A stretch of 64,000 bases of DNA from Paraburkholderia caballeronis (GTDB lineage Bacteria > Pseudomonadota > Gammaproteobacteria > Burkholderiales > Burkholderiaceae), in the NCBI RefSeq assembly GCF_900104845.1, contig NZ_FNSR01000001.1:1984001-2048000 (forward strand), written 5' to 3'. Numbering within the stretch: the first letter of the stretch is position 1; each line of letters starts with the position of its first letter. A model generated the notes under the pieces. That model had not been told where the DNA came from, made no database searches, and saw only the letters and a program-made list of their open reading frames with translations. Shown here in pieces: positions 9,239-18,609 of the stretch. The translations under genes and the position numbers were made by a program.

Positions 9239-9493
9239 CTGTGTTCCTATCTTGATTTCTATCCGGATTCCTTAGCGGGGCGATCCGGACGGAAATCCGC
9301 AGGCTGAACGGGGCCGGCCGGATCAGGCGTCGATGCTACTGAATGCCGGCGAGCGCCTATTGCGGCGCATCAACAGGCGAGCGGGCGCCCGCGAAACATT
9401 CGCGTGTCCCTGGGCGTACGTCGAAGAAGAGCGCCGTCGCGCGTTCTTGCGCGTTCCCGCGCGGACGGCGTGCGGGTGAAGAAGGCGCGCGCG

Positions 9494-10075
9494 TTACGGC
9501 CTGGGCACGCGGCCCATCAGATAAAACTCGTCGTTCGGCCGCATCGAGATCGTGTTCGCGAGCCGGTTCGACAGCCCGAAAAACGCGGTGATCGCCGCGA
9601 TGTCCCATGCGTCCTCGTCGCTGAAACCCTGCGCGCGCAACGTGGCGAAGTCCGCGTCGTCGACGGACGCCGAATCGCGGCACACCTTCATCGCGAAGTC
9701 GAGCATCGCGCGCTGGCGCGGCGTGATGTCGGCCTTGCGGTAGTTGACCGCGACCTGGTCGGCGACGCGCGGCGCCTTCTCGTAGATGCGCAGGATCGCG
9801 CCGTGCGCGACGACGCAGTACAGGCAGTCGTTCGCGGCGCTGGTCGCGACGACGATCATCTCGCGCTCGCCCTTCGTGAGCCCGCTTTCCTTCAGCATCA
9901 GCGCGTCGTGATACGCGAAGAACGCGCGGAACTCGTCGGGCCGGTGCGCGAGCGCGAGCAACACGTTCGGCACGAAGCCGGCCTTGTCCTGCACTTCGAC
10001 GATGCGGCGGCGGATGTCGTCGGGCCACGCGGCGGGGTCCGGGACCGGATAACGGCTGATCGGCGGGGTGGTCAT
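9494..10075 (-). CDS. AhpD-like/carboxymuconolactone decarboxylase family peroxidase-related protein
   Basis: A 193-residue all-helical protein of the peroxidase-related branch of the CMD/AhpD superfamily. The catalytic-type motif C84-LY-C87-VVAH91 is complete, as in alkylhydroperoxidases that use a CXXC pair with a nearby His. ATG 10075 was chosen because GGGAGAC precedes it and the N-terminus ISRYPVPDPAAWPDD begins the family; the frame opens earlier at 10192. It lies behind the divergent PIG-L gene and near the cytochrome c peroxidase, which suggests a peroxide-related role, but its reductant is not encoded here. Confidence 0.88.
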   Translation of the reverse strand: MTTPPISRYPVPDPAAWPDDIRRRIVEVQDKAGFVPNVLLALAHRPDEFRAFFAYHDALMLKESGLTKGEREMIVVATSAANDCLYCVVAHGAILRIYEKAPRVADQVAVNYRKADITPRQRAMLDFAMKVCRDSASVDDADFATLRAQGFSDEDAWDIAAITAFFGLSNRLANTISMRPNDEFYLMGRVPRP

Positions 10076-10170
10076 AGAGGGTCTCCCTGGGTATCGTTTC
10101 GGGCGATTGTAGCGGGCAAGGCACGCGCCTTGCGCGGGCGGCCAGTTTGATCGCCCGACGGAACACGCCG

Positions 10171-10860
10171 ATGAACGGGACTCGCGCGCCATGCTTTGTC
10201 GTATCGCCGCATCTGGACGATGCGGTGTTCAGTTGCGGGATGCTGCTCGCGACGCATCCGGAATCGGTCGTCTGCACGGTGTTCGCGGGCGAGCCGCCGG
10301 GACGCCGCGAAACGCCGTGGGACCGCGCGTGCGGGTTCGCGGATTCGCGGCAGGCAATGCAGACGCGCTGGAACGAGGACCGTCGCGCGCTGGAGCATTG
10401 CGGCGCGCGTGCGGTGCATCTGCGTTTTCTCGATTCGCAGTATGCGCCGCTGCCCGCTGCGGACGACGTCGCGGCGGCAATAAGCGATGCCTGGCGGCGC
10501 AGCGGCCTTGCCACGCTCGTCGTGCCGCTCGGGCTTTATCACTCGGATCATCTGCTGACCGGCGACGCGTGCTGCCGGCTGCTGCGCAGCGGGCGGCCCG
10601 GCTCGTGCATCGCGTATGAGGACGCGCTGTATCGCACGCGGCCGGGGATCGTGCGCGACAGGCGCGACGCGCTCGCGCGGGCGGGCGTGACGATGTCGTC
10701 GCTGCCCGACGACGCGCTCGGCGCGCGAAGCGGCGGCGCGGCGGCGGCTGTCAAGCGTCGCGCGGTGCGCACGTATCGCACTCAACTGCGCGCGTTCAAC
10801 GACGCTTATCCGTACGATCTCGCGGAACCCGAGCGATTCTGGATACTGGCGGCGATGTAG
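10171..10860 (+). CDS. PIG-L (LmbE-like) family deacetylase
   Basis: A 229-residue protein with the metal-binding motif SPHLDDAVFSCG near the N-terminus. This variant of the family PHPDDE motif keeps the His-x-Asp-Asp core but lacks the usual Glu. The second metal or active-site region is LGLYHSDHLLTG (His near residue 133). PIG-L enzymes remove N-acetyl groups from GlcNAc-type substrates using zinc. The head-to-head neighbour is an AhpD-like gene and the tail-to-tail neighbour is a glycosyltransferase, so a role in glycan processing is possible. ATG 10171 is preferred over an upstream TTG at 10147. Confidence 0.82.
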   Translation: MNGTRAPCFVVSPHLDDAVFSCGMLLATHPESVVCTVFAGEPPGRRETPWDRACGFADSRQAMQTRWNEDRRALEHCGARAVHLRFLDSQYAPLPAADDVAAAISDAWRRSGLATLVVPLGLYHSDHLLTGDACCRLLRSGRPGSCIAYEDALYRTRPGIVRDRRDALARAGVTMSSLPDDALGARSGGAAAAVKRRAVRTYRTQLRAFNDAYPYDLAEPERFWILAAM

Positions 10861-10979
10861 CAGGCGGTGTTCGTCACACGGTGAGCGTGCAACGGTCGGG
10901 TCGGTCCGCAACGCCGAAATGCCGCAACGCGACGATAAAACGGCCAATGTCCCGCAGACCTCAAGCCGGTTCCCGCATC

Positions 10980-11900
10980 TCAACCGACCACTTTCGCTGT
11001 TTCTTCCTGCCGCGTCGTCGTCTCGCGGTGAGCGGCCATACGTTCCTTTTTCGCCACGATCCTGCGCATTTCGACGACCCGCGGATCGACGGCATGGCGT
11101 CGGCGCATCGCCCAGCCGATGCCCCGCAGCAGAGCGCCGGTGTCCGCGAGCAAATGGCCGCCGCGCGCGCTCGCGACACACGCCTCCAGCGTCGCCGCCG
11201 CAACGTCGCGCCACGGCAGCCGCAGCCAGGCGACGAGCGCCGCGTTGCGCGCGAGCAGCCGCTGGCGCAAGCCGCTGTCGCGCCGTGCCGACGGCCGATG
11301 CAGCACGGTCATCGCATCGCAATAGACGATCGCGTGGCCCGCATCGAGCAGGTCGAGCGCGACCAGTTCCTCCTCGCCGCCGATGAAGAGCCGAGGTTCA
11401 TATCCGCCGAGCGCGCGAAAGAGCGATGTGCGGAACACGCACGCGCCCGCCATGTAGCCGACGAGCGACGGCCCCGGCAGGTCGTGACGGTCGAGCGGAC
11501 TCGCGCGCATCGCATCGCAGGTCGGGTCCGGGTCGCGCGCGTCGCCGACCACCACGCGCGCGCTCAGCACCGCGACGCGCGGCCAGCGGTCGAGCAGCGC
11601 GACCGCGTGCGCGAGCGAGCCGGCCTGCCATTCCGTGTCGTCGTCGCTGAACGCGACGTAGTCGGTCGATGCGAGCGCCGCCGCGCGATTGCGGCCCGCC
11701 GCGCCCAGGTTCGTCGCGCAGCGCACGACGCGCACGGACGGAAAGCGTTCCGCGAGCGCAGCGGCGGTGCCGTCGGTCGAGCCGTTGTCCGCGACGATCA
11801 CCGGCACACGCTCCGGCAGCGATTGCAGATGCTCGACCGTGCGCAGCACTTCGCGGCGACGGTTGTGCGTGAGAACGACGACGGTGATGCGGGCCTTCAT
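10980..11900 (-). CDS. Family 2 glycosyltransferase
   Basis: A 306-residue protein with a GT-A fold. It has the nucleotide-sugar start ITVVVLTHNRRREVLRT, the motif VIVADNGSTDGT, the DXD-like metal site AFSDDDTEW (about residue 92) and an acceptor loop GGEEELVALDLLDAGH. It has no long membrane segment, so it is probably cytoplasmic or peripheral. The frame opens at 11957; ATG 11900 begins directly at the family N-terminus (MKARITVVVLTHN). It is isolated from the large glycan operon at 34-43 kb and convergent with the PIG-L gene. Donor and acceptor are unknown. Confidence 0.87.
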   Translation of the reverse strand: MKARITVVVLTHNRRREVLRTVEHLQSLPERVPVIVADNGSTDGTAAALAERFPSVRVVRCATNLGAAGRNRAAALASTDYVAFSDDDTEWQAGSLAHAVALLDRWPRVAVLSARVVVGDARDPDPTCDAMRASPLDRHDLPGPSLVGYMAGACVFRTSLFRALGGYEPRLFIGGEEELVALDLLDAGHAIVYCDAMTVLHRPSARRDSGLRQRLLARNAALVAWLRLPWRDVAAATLEACVASARGGHLLADTGALLRGIGWAMRRRHAVDPRVVEMRRIVAKKERMAAHRETTTRQEETAKVVG

Positions 11901-12013
11901 GCGCGGTCCTCCGGACGTGCGGCCCGCGACGCGCGGGCATTCGCGGCTGGTCCGCAAGGCGCGTTCCCGGCGCTGGCTTCAACGGGTCCGGGCGCGGCCG
12001 GCGCGACGTCCGC

Positions 12014-12027
12014 GGCACATCGATTGC
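12014..12027 (+). promoter_or_regulatory. Candidate sigma-54 promoter
   Basis: GGCACATCGATTGC: -24 GG and -12 GC with exactly 10 bp between, TTGC intact. It lies 95 bp upstream of the Gly-rich exported protein gene. Confidence 0.65.
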
Positions 12028-12121
12028 GAACGATGACGGGGCGCGGTGTGCGCCGTTCACGCGGCACGATACGGCCGCATCCGGCATTCGCAAACAGATT
12101 CACCTGCAAAGGAGAGCGACG

Positions 12122-12526
12122 ATGAGCAGATCGACGAAGACGACGAAGAGACTCGTGGCCTGTGCGTTCACGATGGCTTCGCTGGCCGTTTCGGGCGCGG
12201 TGTTCGCGCAGGGCGGCGGGGCGGGGGGCGGCGGCGGCGCGGGCGGTAGCGCCGGGGGCGGCGCGGGCGTGGGCGCCGGCGGCGGGACGGCCGGCGGCGC
12301 GGCGGGCCTGGGCGGCAACGGGGGCGCGACCGGCGGCGCGAACAGCAGCGGTTACGGCTCGCCGGGCGTGACCGGCACCGGCGGCGGCGTGGGGACCGGC
12401 ACCGGCGCGACGCCGAACGCCGCGCCCGGCATGCGCGCGGGTCCGTCGATGAATGACGGCACGATGGGTTCGCCGCGCCCGACTCCGCCGGCCGCCATGC
12501 CGTACAACAACGACAACGGCCAGTAG
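12122..12526 (+). CDS. Exported glycine-rich small protein
   Basis: A 134-residue protein. A clear Sec signal peptide (basic KTTKR, then a hydrophobic core and AVFA) probably ends near residue 29. The mature part is low-complexity: about 50 residues almost entirely Gly and Ala, then a Gly/Thr/Pro tail ending NNDNGQ. ATG 12122 follows AAAGGAGAGCGACG. I do not recognise a family. The composition resembles other small periplasmic or surface stress proteins, including the one at 32449, which also has a Gly run after its signal peptide and a sigma-54-like promoter. Confidence 0.75.
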   Translation: MSRSTKTTKRLVACAFTMASLAVSGAVFAQGGGAGGGGGAGGSAGGGAGVGAGGGTAGGAAGLGGNGGATGGANSSGYGSPGVTGTGGGVGTGTGATPNAAPGMRAGPSMNDGTMGSPRPTPPAAMPYNNDNGQ

Positions 12527-12675
12527 CCTGGTGCGGCGCAACGAATCGACGTCGGCGAAACCGCCGCGAACGGGCTCGCGCAAGACGCTCGTTGCCGCCG
12601 CGCCACCCCAACCGGACATGCCGCGCTTTCATGCGCGGCGTGCCGGTCCCGATCGAACGCCAATCCGTATCACCA

Positions 12676-12689
12676 GGCACCCGGTTTGC
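12676..12689 (+). promoter_or_regulatory. Candidate sigma-54 promoter
   Basis: GGCACCCGGTTTGC: near-consensus -24/-12 spacing and TTGC. It lies 69 bp upstream of the PfpI/DJ-1 gene. Confidence 0.7.
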
Positions 12690-12757
12690 TGACTGGGAAC
12701 CGGACATCGGCGGAGCGTGTATCCGCCCGCCGCAATCAAGGATGAGGAGGTAATGCA

Positions 12758-13315
12758 ATGGCTGCCAAGCTCGATAAATGCAGGGTCGCGATTCTGGCCG
12801 TGGACGGCTTCGAGGAAGCCGAACTGACCGAGCCGCATCGCGCGCTGACCGACGCCGGCGCGAAGGTCGATGTGATCTCGCAGAAGGACGGCGAGATCCA
12901 GGGGTTCCGTCACGTGGACAAGGGCAGCAAGGTGAAGGTCGATCGCACCTTCGGCAGCGCGCGCGCCGACGACTACGACGCGGTCGTGCTGCCGGGCGGC
13001 GTCGTCAACGGCGACGCAATCCGGCTGATCCCGGAGGCGCAGGCGTTCGTGAAGTCCGCGAACGCGGCGCACAAGCCGATCGCGGTGATCTGTCATGGCG
13101 GCTGGCTGCCGGTGTCGGCGGGCATCGTGAAGGGCCATACGATGACGAGCTGGCCGACGCTGCAGGACGACATCCGCAACGCGGGCGGCACGTGGGTCGA
13201 TCAGCGCGTCGTGCGCGACGGCAACTTCATCACGAGCCGCAAGCCGGACGACCTGCCGGCGTTCAATGCCGAACTGATCTCGTGTCTCGCGGCGCAGAGC
13301 GGGGCCGCAGCGTGA
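12758..13315 (+). CDS. DJ-1/PfpI family protein (general stress protein 18-like)
   Basis: A 185-residue single-domain protein. The nucleophile elbow is AVICHGGW with Cys112 followed by His113, and the partner acidic residue is in DGFEEAEL (Glu19/20). This gives the PfpI/YhbO/YfkM type. Family members act as cytoplasmic stress proteins, with reported deglycase, glyoxalase or chaperone activity; the exact reaction is debated. The next gene starts inside its stop codon (GTGA overlap at 13312-13315), so the two are translationally coupled. A sigma-54-like promoter precedes it. Confidence 0.92.
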   Translation: MAAKLDKCRVAILAVDGFEEAELTEPHRALTDAGAKVDVISQKDGEIQGFRHVDKGSKVKVDRTFGSARADDYDAVVLPGGVVNGDAIRLIPEAQAFVKSANAAHKPIAVICHGGWLPVSAGIVKGHTMTSWPTLQDDIRNAGGTWVDQRVVRDGNFITSRKPDDLPAFNAELISCLAAQSGAAA

Positions 13316-13653
13316 GCGCCGACGTGTCCACCGCGCGCGACGGACAGGACCGGGCCGGCGCGGGCAACGCCGCCGCGCCGCGCGTGACGTTTCCGGACGA
13401 GCCGCCGGTATTCGACGGCGCGAACATGCTGATGCGCTTCGTCGTCGATCTGGACGGCGAGCCGGTCGTCTGCGCGATCACCGCCGAGGCGCTCGAAGAC
13501 CACTTCGGCGCGGATTCCGCACTCGAAGCGGTGTTGTCCGCCGCGTTTGCGCGCGGCCGCGCGCGCATCTGCGCCGCCTGCGCCGAGGCGATCCGCGAGA
13601 CCGGCGGCAGCGTCGTGCTGCACAGCGGACGCTTCCGCGCGGCCAGCGGCTGA
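13312..13653 (+). CDS. DUF1488-like small protein
   Basis: A 113-residue protein starting at GTG 13312, which overlaps the previous stop by 4 bp. Residues about 25-110 fit the DUF1488 pattern (VTFPDEPPVFDGANMLMRF, then AITAEALEDHFGA). The first 24 residues are an Ala/Gly/Arg-rich extension. Two cysteines form ICAAC near residue 83. The function of the family is unknown. Coupling to the PfpI gene suggests co-expression under stress. Confidence 0.75.
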   Translation: MSADVSTARDGQDRAGAGNAAAPRVTFPDEPPVFDGANMLMRFVVDLDGEPVVCAITAEALEDHFGADSALEAVLSAAFARGRARICAACAEAIRETGGSVVLHSGRFRAASG

Positions 13654-13713
13654 AGCAGGACGGGCGACGCGCGTAGCGCAATGCGCTGCGCGTGCCGCCT
13701 GCAAGGAGGTCAT

Positions 13714-14301
13714 ATGTCTTTGATCGTGGCAGGACGCTTCACGACCTTCGACGACGCCGAGACGGCCATCGGCCGCCTGCGCTCGAACGGTTTCGTGGAC
13801 GAGGACATCTCGCTGTTCTACGTGAACCCGGGCGGCCAGCACGCCCGGTTTCCGGTCGGCGGCGACCGTTATGCGGACCCGCAGGCGCGCACGGCGTCGC
13901 TCGGCGCAGGCGCGGGCGTCGCGGCGGGCGCGCTGATCGGCATCGTCGTCGCGCTCGCGCTGTCGTATTTCCTCTTTCATACGCTGCTCGTGCTGGCGAT
14001 CGCGGCCGGGATCGGCGCCTATGTCGGCTCGCTCGCGGGCGCGATGTGGCAGACCCGCGGCGGCGGCCATCGTCCCACGCCGGACGCCGCGCACGAACCC
14101 GACGGCACGCCGCGCACGCGCGAATCCGGCGTGCTGCTGGCGGTGCACGTCAGTCCGCAGACCCAGCAGCGCGCGGCCGAACTGCTGCGCGACGCGGGCG
14201 GCATGGAGGTCGAGCGCGCATCGGGGCGCTGGCAGGATGGCCGCTGGGCCGACTTCGATCCGACCCGCACGCTCCAGCCGGTCGGCCGGATGAACGGCTA
14301 G
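13714..14301 (+). CDS. Membrane protein with glycine-zipper core (general stress protein 17M-like)
   Basis: A 195-residue protein with the ideal ribosome site AAGGAGG 5 bp before ATG 13714. Residues 1-45 (RFTTFDDAETAIGRLRSNGFVDEDISLFYVN) resemble the N-terminal fold of YflT-type stress proteins. Residues about 65-120 are a Gly/Ala-rich double hairpin (GAGAGVAAGALIGIVVA; AIAAGIGAYVGSLAGAMW), probably membrane-inserted. The C-terminus (VLLAVHVSPQTQQRAAELLRDAGG) is a second small alpha/beta unit. It follows the PfpI-DUF1488 pair by 60 bp. Its role is unknown beyond the stress-protein resemblance. Confidence 0.75.
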   Translation: MSLIVAGRFTTFDDAETAIGRLRSNGFVDEDISLFYVNPGGQHARFPVGGDRYADPQARTASLGAGAGVAAGALIGIVVALALSYFLFHTLLVLAIAAGIGAYVGSLAGAMWQTRGGGHRPTPDAAHEPDGTPRTRESGVLLAVHVSPQTQQRAAELLRDAGGMEVERASGRWQDGRWADFDPTRTLQPVGRMNG

Positions 14302-14428
14302 GCGGCATCGGTATCGGCATCGGCGCGCAGCCGCTTTGTCGAGCGGCCCGCGCCGGAAAGCGCCGCGCAGCAGGCAGTGAAAAAACGCAGTACGGCAAAC
14401 GGGCACGACCCGAAAACAGGAGGTAGTC

Positions 14429-14593
14429 ATGCTTCAATACGCAGCCATCTTTTTCGTGATCGCGATCATTGCCGCCGTGTTCGGCTTCGGCGGCATTGCG
14501 GCCGGCGCAGCGGCCATTGCGAAGGTGCTGTTCTTCATCTTCCTCGTGATCTTCCTCGTCACGCTGCTGCTCGGCGTCGTGCGGCGCGGTTAG
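14429..14593 (+). CDS. DUF1328 small membrane protein
   Basis: A 54-residue protein with two membrane helices: [21 protein letters not shown], then a short Ala-rich loop, then [18 protein letters not shown]. This is the DUF1328 (YtjA-like) pattern, complete at the usual family length. ATG 14429 is preceded by ACAGGAGGTAGTC. These proteins are often encoded near stress genes, and their function is unknown. The following 123 bp to ku contain a GC-rich hairpin (14643-14662) and a second one (14667-14679) running into TTTTCTTT, a possible weak terminator. Confidence 0.88.
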   Translation: MLQYAAIFFVIAIIAAVFGFGGIAAGAAAIAKVLFFIFLVIFLVTLLLGVVRRG

Positions 14594-14716
14594 TGCGCGC
14601 GCCCCGTAACGGCGTAACGACCCGAACGACGGGCAGGACCGGCGCCGCGCAGCGGCGCGGCGTCGGACCCGGCCCGGGTTTTCTTTCGCGTGGGATTCGC
14701 CAGGAGGACTGACGCC

Positions 14717-15739
14717 ATGCCGCGGGCAATCTGGAAAGGCGCGATCAGCTTCGGCCTCGTGTACGTGCCGGTCGAGGTGTATCCGGCGACGCGCGCGACG
14801 CATACGTCGTTCAATCTGCTGGACCGCCGCTCGCTGGATCCGGTCGGCTACCGGCAGATCAACAAGCGGACCGGCAAGGAGGTCGCGCGCAAGGACATCG
14901 TGCGCGGCTACGAATACGAGAAGGATCGCTACGTCGTCGTGTCCGACGACGAGATCGCGGCGGCGAGCCCCGAATCGACGCAGACCGTCGATATCGTCAC
15001 GTTCGTCGAGGCCCCCGCCGTGTCGTTCCTGTATCTGGACACGCCGTATTACCTCGCGCCGGACCGGCGCGGCGACAAGGCGTATGCGCTGCTGCGCGAC
15101 GCGCTCGCCGCGAGCGGCAAGATCGGCATCGCGCAGGTCGTGCTGCACAGCAAGCAGCATCTCGCGGCGCTGGTGCCGGCCGGGCCGGTGCTCGCGCTGA
15201 ACACGCTGCGCTGGGCCGACGAGGTGAGGGCCGTGGACGAACTCGGCAAGCTGCCGGGCAGCGCGAAGGCGGCCGGCATCAGCGCGCGCGAGATGGAGAT
15301 GGCGCGCAAGCTGATCGACGACATGAGCGCTACGTGGGACCCGGCCGACTATCACGACACGTTCCACGACGAGATCCTCGCGCTGATCGACCGAAAGGTG
15401 CGCGAAGGCAAGACGACGGAAGTCGAGCCGGTCGAGACGCAGGCGCCGCAACGGCGCTCGGCGGATATCGTCGACCTGTCCGAACTGCTCAAGCGCAGTC
15501 TCGGCCAGCGGCGCGGCGGCGACGCGGCGAACGACGGCGCGCGCCGCAGTGCTCGCGAAGCCGCGTCCGATGAAGAAAGTCCGGATGACGATGCGAACGC
15601 GCCCGCCGCGAACGGCCGCAGTACGCGCCGCAGGACGAAGACGGCCACCCGCGGCGAGCCGCCGGACGCGCCCGCGTCGGCGTCCGCCGCGCGCAGCCGC
15701 AACGGCGGCACGCCGAAGCGCAGCCGCCGCGCCGCGTGA
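14717..15739 (+). CDS. ku: Non-homologous end joining protein Ku
   Basis: A 340-residue prokaryotic Ku. The core starts with the family motif AIWKGAISFGLVYVPVEVYPAT and includes RDDIVRGYEYEKDRYVVV-type and LLRDALAASGKIGIAQVV segments. The C-terminal 100 residues are a long, basic, low-complexity tail (NGRSTRRRTKTATRG; ending PKRSRRAA), as in Ku proteins with DNA-binding tails. ATG 14717 follows AGGAGGACT. Ku forms a homodimer that encircles DNA ends and recruits LigD, encoded 44 bp downstream. The pair is the complete two-component bacterial NHEJ system. Confidence 0.97.
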   Translation: MPRAIWKGAISFGLVYVPVEVYPATRATHTSFNLLDRRSLDPVGYRQINKRTGKEVARKDIVRGYEYEKDRYVVVSDDEIAAASPESTQTVDIVTFVEAPAVSFLYLDTPYYLAPDRRGDKAYALLRDALAASGKIGIAQVVLHSKQHLAALVPAGPVLALNTLRWADEVRAVDELGKLPGSAKAAGISAREMEMARKLIDDMSATWDPADYHDTFHDEILALIDRKVREGKTTEVEPVETQAPQRRSADIVDLSELLKRSLGQRRGGDAANDGARRSAREAASDEESPDDDANAPAANGRSTRRRTKTATRGEPPDAPASASAARSRNGGTPKRSRRAA

Positions 15740-15783
15740 AGGAAGGATGAGCGGTCCGCAGGGATTTTCGGGAGTCAGCGACG

Positions 15784-18558
15784 ATGAATCGCAAGCTCGA
15801 TACCTACCAGTCGATGCGCCGCTTCGGCGAGACGCCGGAGCCGCCCGGCGCGCGCGCCAAACGCGGCAGCGCGCGGGCCGCGCACGACCTTGCGTTCGTG
15901 ATCCAGCGCCACGACGCGCGGCGGCTGCATTACGACTTCCGGCTCGAACTGGACGGCACGTTGAAGTCGTGGGCCGTGCCGAAGGGGCCGAGTCTCGACC
16001 CGTCGGTGAAGCGTCTCGCGGTGCACGTCGAGGATCATCCGCTCGAATACGGATCGTTCGAAGGCGTGATTCCGGAAGGCAGCTACGGCGCGGGGACCGT
16101 CGAGATATGGGACCGCGGCACGTGGCGTCCGGTGGGGACGCTGCGCGACGCGCGCGAAGGTTACGAACGCGGCCGGCTGAAGTTCGAACTCGACGGCGAA
16201 AAGCTGCACGGCAGGTGGATGCTCGTGCGCAGCCGGATGGATGACACGAAGCAGGAGCAGTGGCTGTTGATCAAGGAGCGCGACGAGAACGCGGTGGGCC
16301 AGGACGAGTTCGACGTCGTCGCGGACGGCGGCCCGCCGGTCGGGCGCAGGCGCGACGGCGCGGCGAAGCGGCGGCCCGCGGGCGCGAAAATCTCGAACGC
16401 GTCGAACGCGTCGAACGCGTCGAACGCGTCGAACGTGTCGAAGGCGTCGAAGGCCGCGGGCAACGGCCGCGAGGCGGAGGCGAACGGCGCGGCGTCGGCC
16501 CACGTCGCGCAGGCCGGCGTCGCGGCGAGCACGCTGCCCGATCCGGCGGCGGCCGCATCGAAGCGGACCGCGCGCGGCAAGCATGCGAAGGAGGCCCCGC
16601 TGGCAGGCGCGGTGCGCGCCCCATTGCCGGCCACGCTCGCGCCCGAACTGGCGACGCCCGCCGATGCGCCGCCGGCTGGCGACGACTGGCTGTACGAACT
16701 GAAGTTCGACGGCTACCGCGTGCTCGCGCGCATCGAGCGGCGCGGCGGCAAGACCGACGTGCGGGTGCTGACGCGCGCCGGCAACGACTGGACCGACCGT
16801 TTCCGCGCGCAGGCCGACGCGCTGCGCGAACTCGACGTCGACTCCGCGTGGCTCGACGGCGAGGCGGTGGTGCTCGACGCGCACGGCGTGCCGGACTTCC
16901 AGGCGCTGCAGAACGCGTTCGACGCGAACCGGCCGCAGGACATCGTGTTTTATCTGTTCGACCTGCCGTACCTGAACGGCGACGATCTGCGCGGCGTGCC
17001 GCTCGAACAGCGGCGCGCGCGGCTGGGCGAACTGATGCAGGCGACGAAGAGCGACGCGCTGCGCTTCTCCGATGCGTTCGCCGGCGATCCATGGCAACTA
17101 CTCGAAGCGGCGTGCGAAGCCGGCCTCGAAGGGCTCGTCGCGAAACGGCGCGACAGCGACTACACGTCGACGCGCAGCAGCGCATGGCTGAAGCTGCGTT
17201 GCTCGCGCCGCCAGGAGTTCGTGATCGGCGGTTATACGGAGCCGTCCGGCAGCCGCATCGGTTTCGGCGCGCTGCTGGTCGGGGTGTACGACGGCGACGG
17301 ACAGTTGCAGTACGCGGGCCGCGTCGGCACCGGCTTCGACAACCGGCTGCTCGATTCGCTCGCGCGCGAACTGAACGCGCGCGAGAGCCGCAGGATGCCG
17401 TTCGCGCGCAAGCCGCCGGCCGATGCGCGCGCGCCAGTGCATTGGGTGAAGCCGGAACTCGTCGCCGAATGCCGGTTCAAGACGTGGACGAGCGACGGGA
17501 TCATCCGCCAGGCGTCGTTCGTCGGGCTGCGGCGCGACAAGCCCGCGAAGGAGATCATTCGCGAGCAGCAGGGGCCGGCGGTGAAGGGCCAGGGCAACGG
17601 CCGTGGTCACGCTACGCGCGAACAACCGAAACGGGCGCGAGCGTCGAATGCCTCGCCCAAAACCTCGAACGACACCCTCGCCGGCGTACGAATCTCGCAC
17701 CCGGACCGCGTGATCGACGCGGACAGCGGCACGCGCAAGCTCGACCTCGCGCGTTACTTCGAATGGGTCGCGCCATGGTTCCTGCCGCATCTGCAAAAGC
17801 GCCCGGTCGCGCTGGTGCGCGCGCCGGACGGCGTCGGCGGCGAACTGTTCTTCCAGAAGCACGCGACGCGTCTCGACGTGCCGAACGTCACGCAGCACGC
17901 GGGACTCGATCCGGGCCATCAGCCGCTGGTGACGATCGAGAACGTCGCGGCGCTCGTCGGCGCGGCGCAGATGGGCACGATCGAACTGCACACGTGGAAC
18001 GCGCTGGTGACGAGCATCGAGAAGCCGGACCGCATCGTGTTCGACCTCGATCCCGATCCGTCGCTCGGCTGGGACAGGATGATCGACGCCGCGCGGCTCA
18101 CGCGCGAACTGCTGCATGAACTCGGCTTCGAGTCGTGGTGCAAGACGAGCGGCGGCAAGGGGCTGCACGTGGTCGTGCCGCTCGCGCGCCATGCGGGCTG
18201 GGACGACGCGAAGGATTTCGCGCACGCGGTCGCCGACCACATGGCCGCGACGCTGCCGGACCGCTTCAGCGCGAAGATGGGGCCGCGCAATCGCGAGGGG
18301 CGCATCTTCGTCGACTATCTGCGCAACAACCGCGGCGCGAGCACGATCGCCGCGTATGCGCCGCGCGCGCGGCCGGGTCTCGGCGTGTCGGTGCCGATCG
18401 CGTGGGACGAACTCGACCGCACGACCGGCGGCGCGCAATGGACCGTCGCGAACCTGCGCGAACGGCTCGATGGGTTGCGCTCGGACCCGTGGGCCGGTTA
18501 TGCGCAGGCAAGGCAACGCATCACGGCGGCGGCGAAGCGGCGGCTGCGCGGCGCGTAG
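15784..18558 (+). CDS. ligD: Multidomain DNA ligase LigD (phosphoesterase-ligase-polymerase)
   Basis: A 924-residue protein in Pseudomonas-type domain order. Residues about 1-190: 3'-phosphoesterase (QRHDARRLHYDFRLELDG; DHPLEYGSFEGVIPEGSYG). About 190-280: linker. About 285-600: ATP-dependent ligase with catalytic Lys307 in ELKFDGYR and the OB region ending DGIIRQASFVGLR. About 633-915: archaeo-eukaryotic primase-like polymerase with metal ligands Asp754 and Asp756 in VFDLDPDP and the SGGKGLHVVVPL motif. It processes and seals double-strand breaks bound by Ku. The linker contains a 9-bp tandem repeat coding SNA units. Confidence 0.97.
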   Translation: MNRKLDTYQSMRRFGETPEPPGARAKRGSARAAHDLAFVIQRHDARRLHYDFRLELDGTLKSWAVPKGPSLDPSVKRLAVHVEDHPLEYGSFEGVIPEGSYGAGTVEIWDRGTWRPVGTLRDAREGYERGRLKFELDGEKLHGRWMLVRSRMDDTKQEQWLLIKERDENAVGQDEFDVVADGGPPVGRRRDGAAKRRPAGAKISNASNASNASNASNVSKASKAAGNGREAEANGAASAHVAQAGVAASTLPDPAAAASKRTARGKHAKEAPLAGAVRAPLPATLAPELATPADAPPAGDDWLYELKFDGYRVLARIERRGGKTDVRVLTRAGNDWTDRFRAQADALRELDVDSAWLDGEAVVLDAHGVPDFQALQNAFDANRPQDIVFYLFDLPYLNGDDLRGVPLEQRRARLGELMQATKSDALRFSDAFAGDPWQLLEAACEAGLEGLVAKRRDSDYTSTRSSAWLKLRCSRRQEFVIGGYTEPSGSRIGFGALLVGVYDGDGQLQYAGRVGTGFDNRLLDSLARELNARESRRMPFARKPPADARAPVHWVKPELVAECRFKTWTSDGIIRQASFVGLRRDKPAKEIIREQQGPAVKGQGNGRGHATREQPKRARASNASPKTSNDTLAGVRISHPDRVIDADSGTRKLDLARYFEWVAPWFLPHLQKRPVALVRAPDGVGGELFFQKHATRLDVPNVTQHAGLDPGHQPLVTIENVAALVGAAQMGTIELHTWNALVTSIEKPDRIVFDLDPDPSLGWDRMIDAARLTRELLHELGFESWCKTSGGKGLHVVVPLARHAGWDDAKDFAHAVADHMAATLPDRFSAKMGPRNREGRIFVDYLRNNRGASTIAAYAPRARPGLGVSVPIAWDELDRTTGGAQWTVANLRERLDGLRSDPWAGYAQARQRITAAAKRRLRGA
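16393..16455 (+). repeat. Seven tandem 9-bp units inside ligD linker
   Basis: Units are TCGAACGCG four times exactly, then TCGAACGTG, TCGAAGGCG and TCGAAGGCC. They code Ser-Asn-Ala/Val and Ser-Lys-Ala (residues 204-224). Because the unit is three codons, length changes stay in frame. Confidence 0.95.
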
Positions 18559-18609
18559 TAGCCGCCGCATCCGCGACTGCATCCGCGATTAAACAAACGG
18601 AGGACTACG

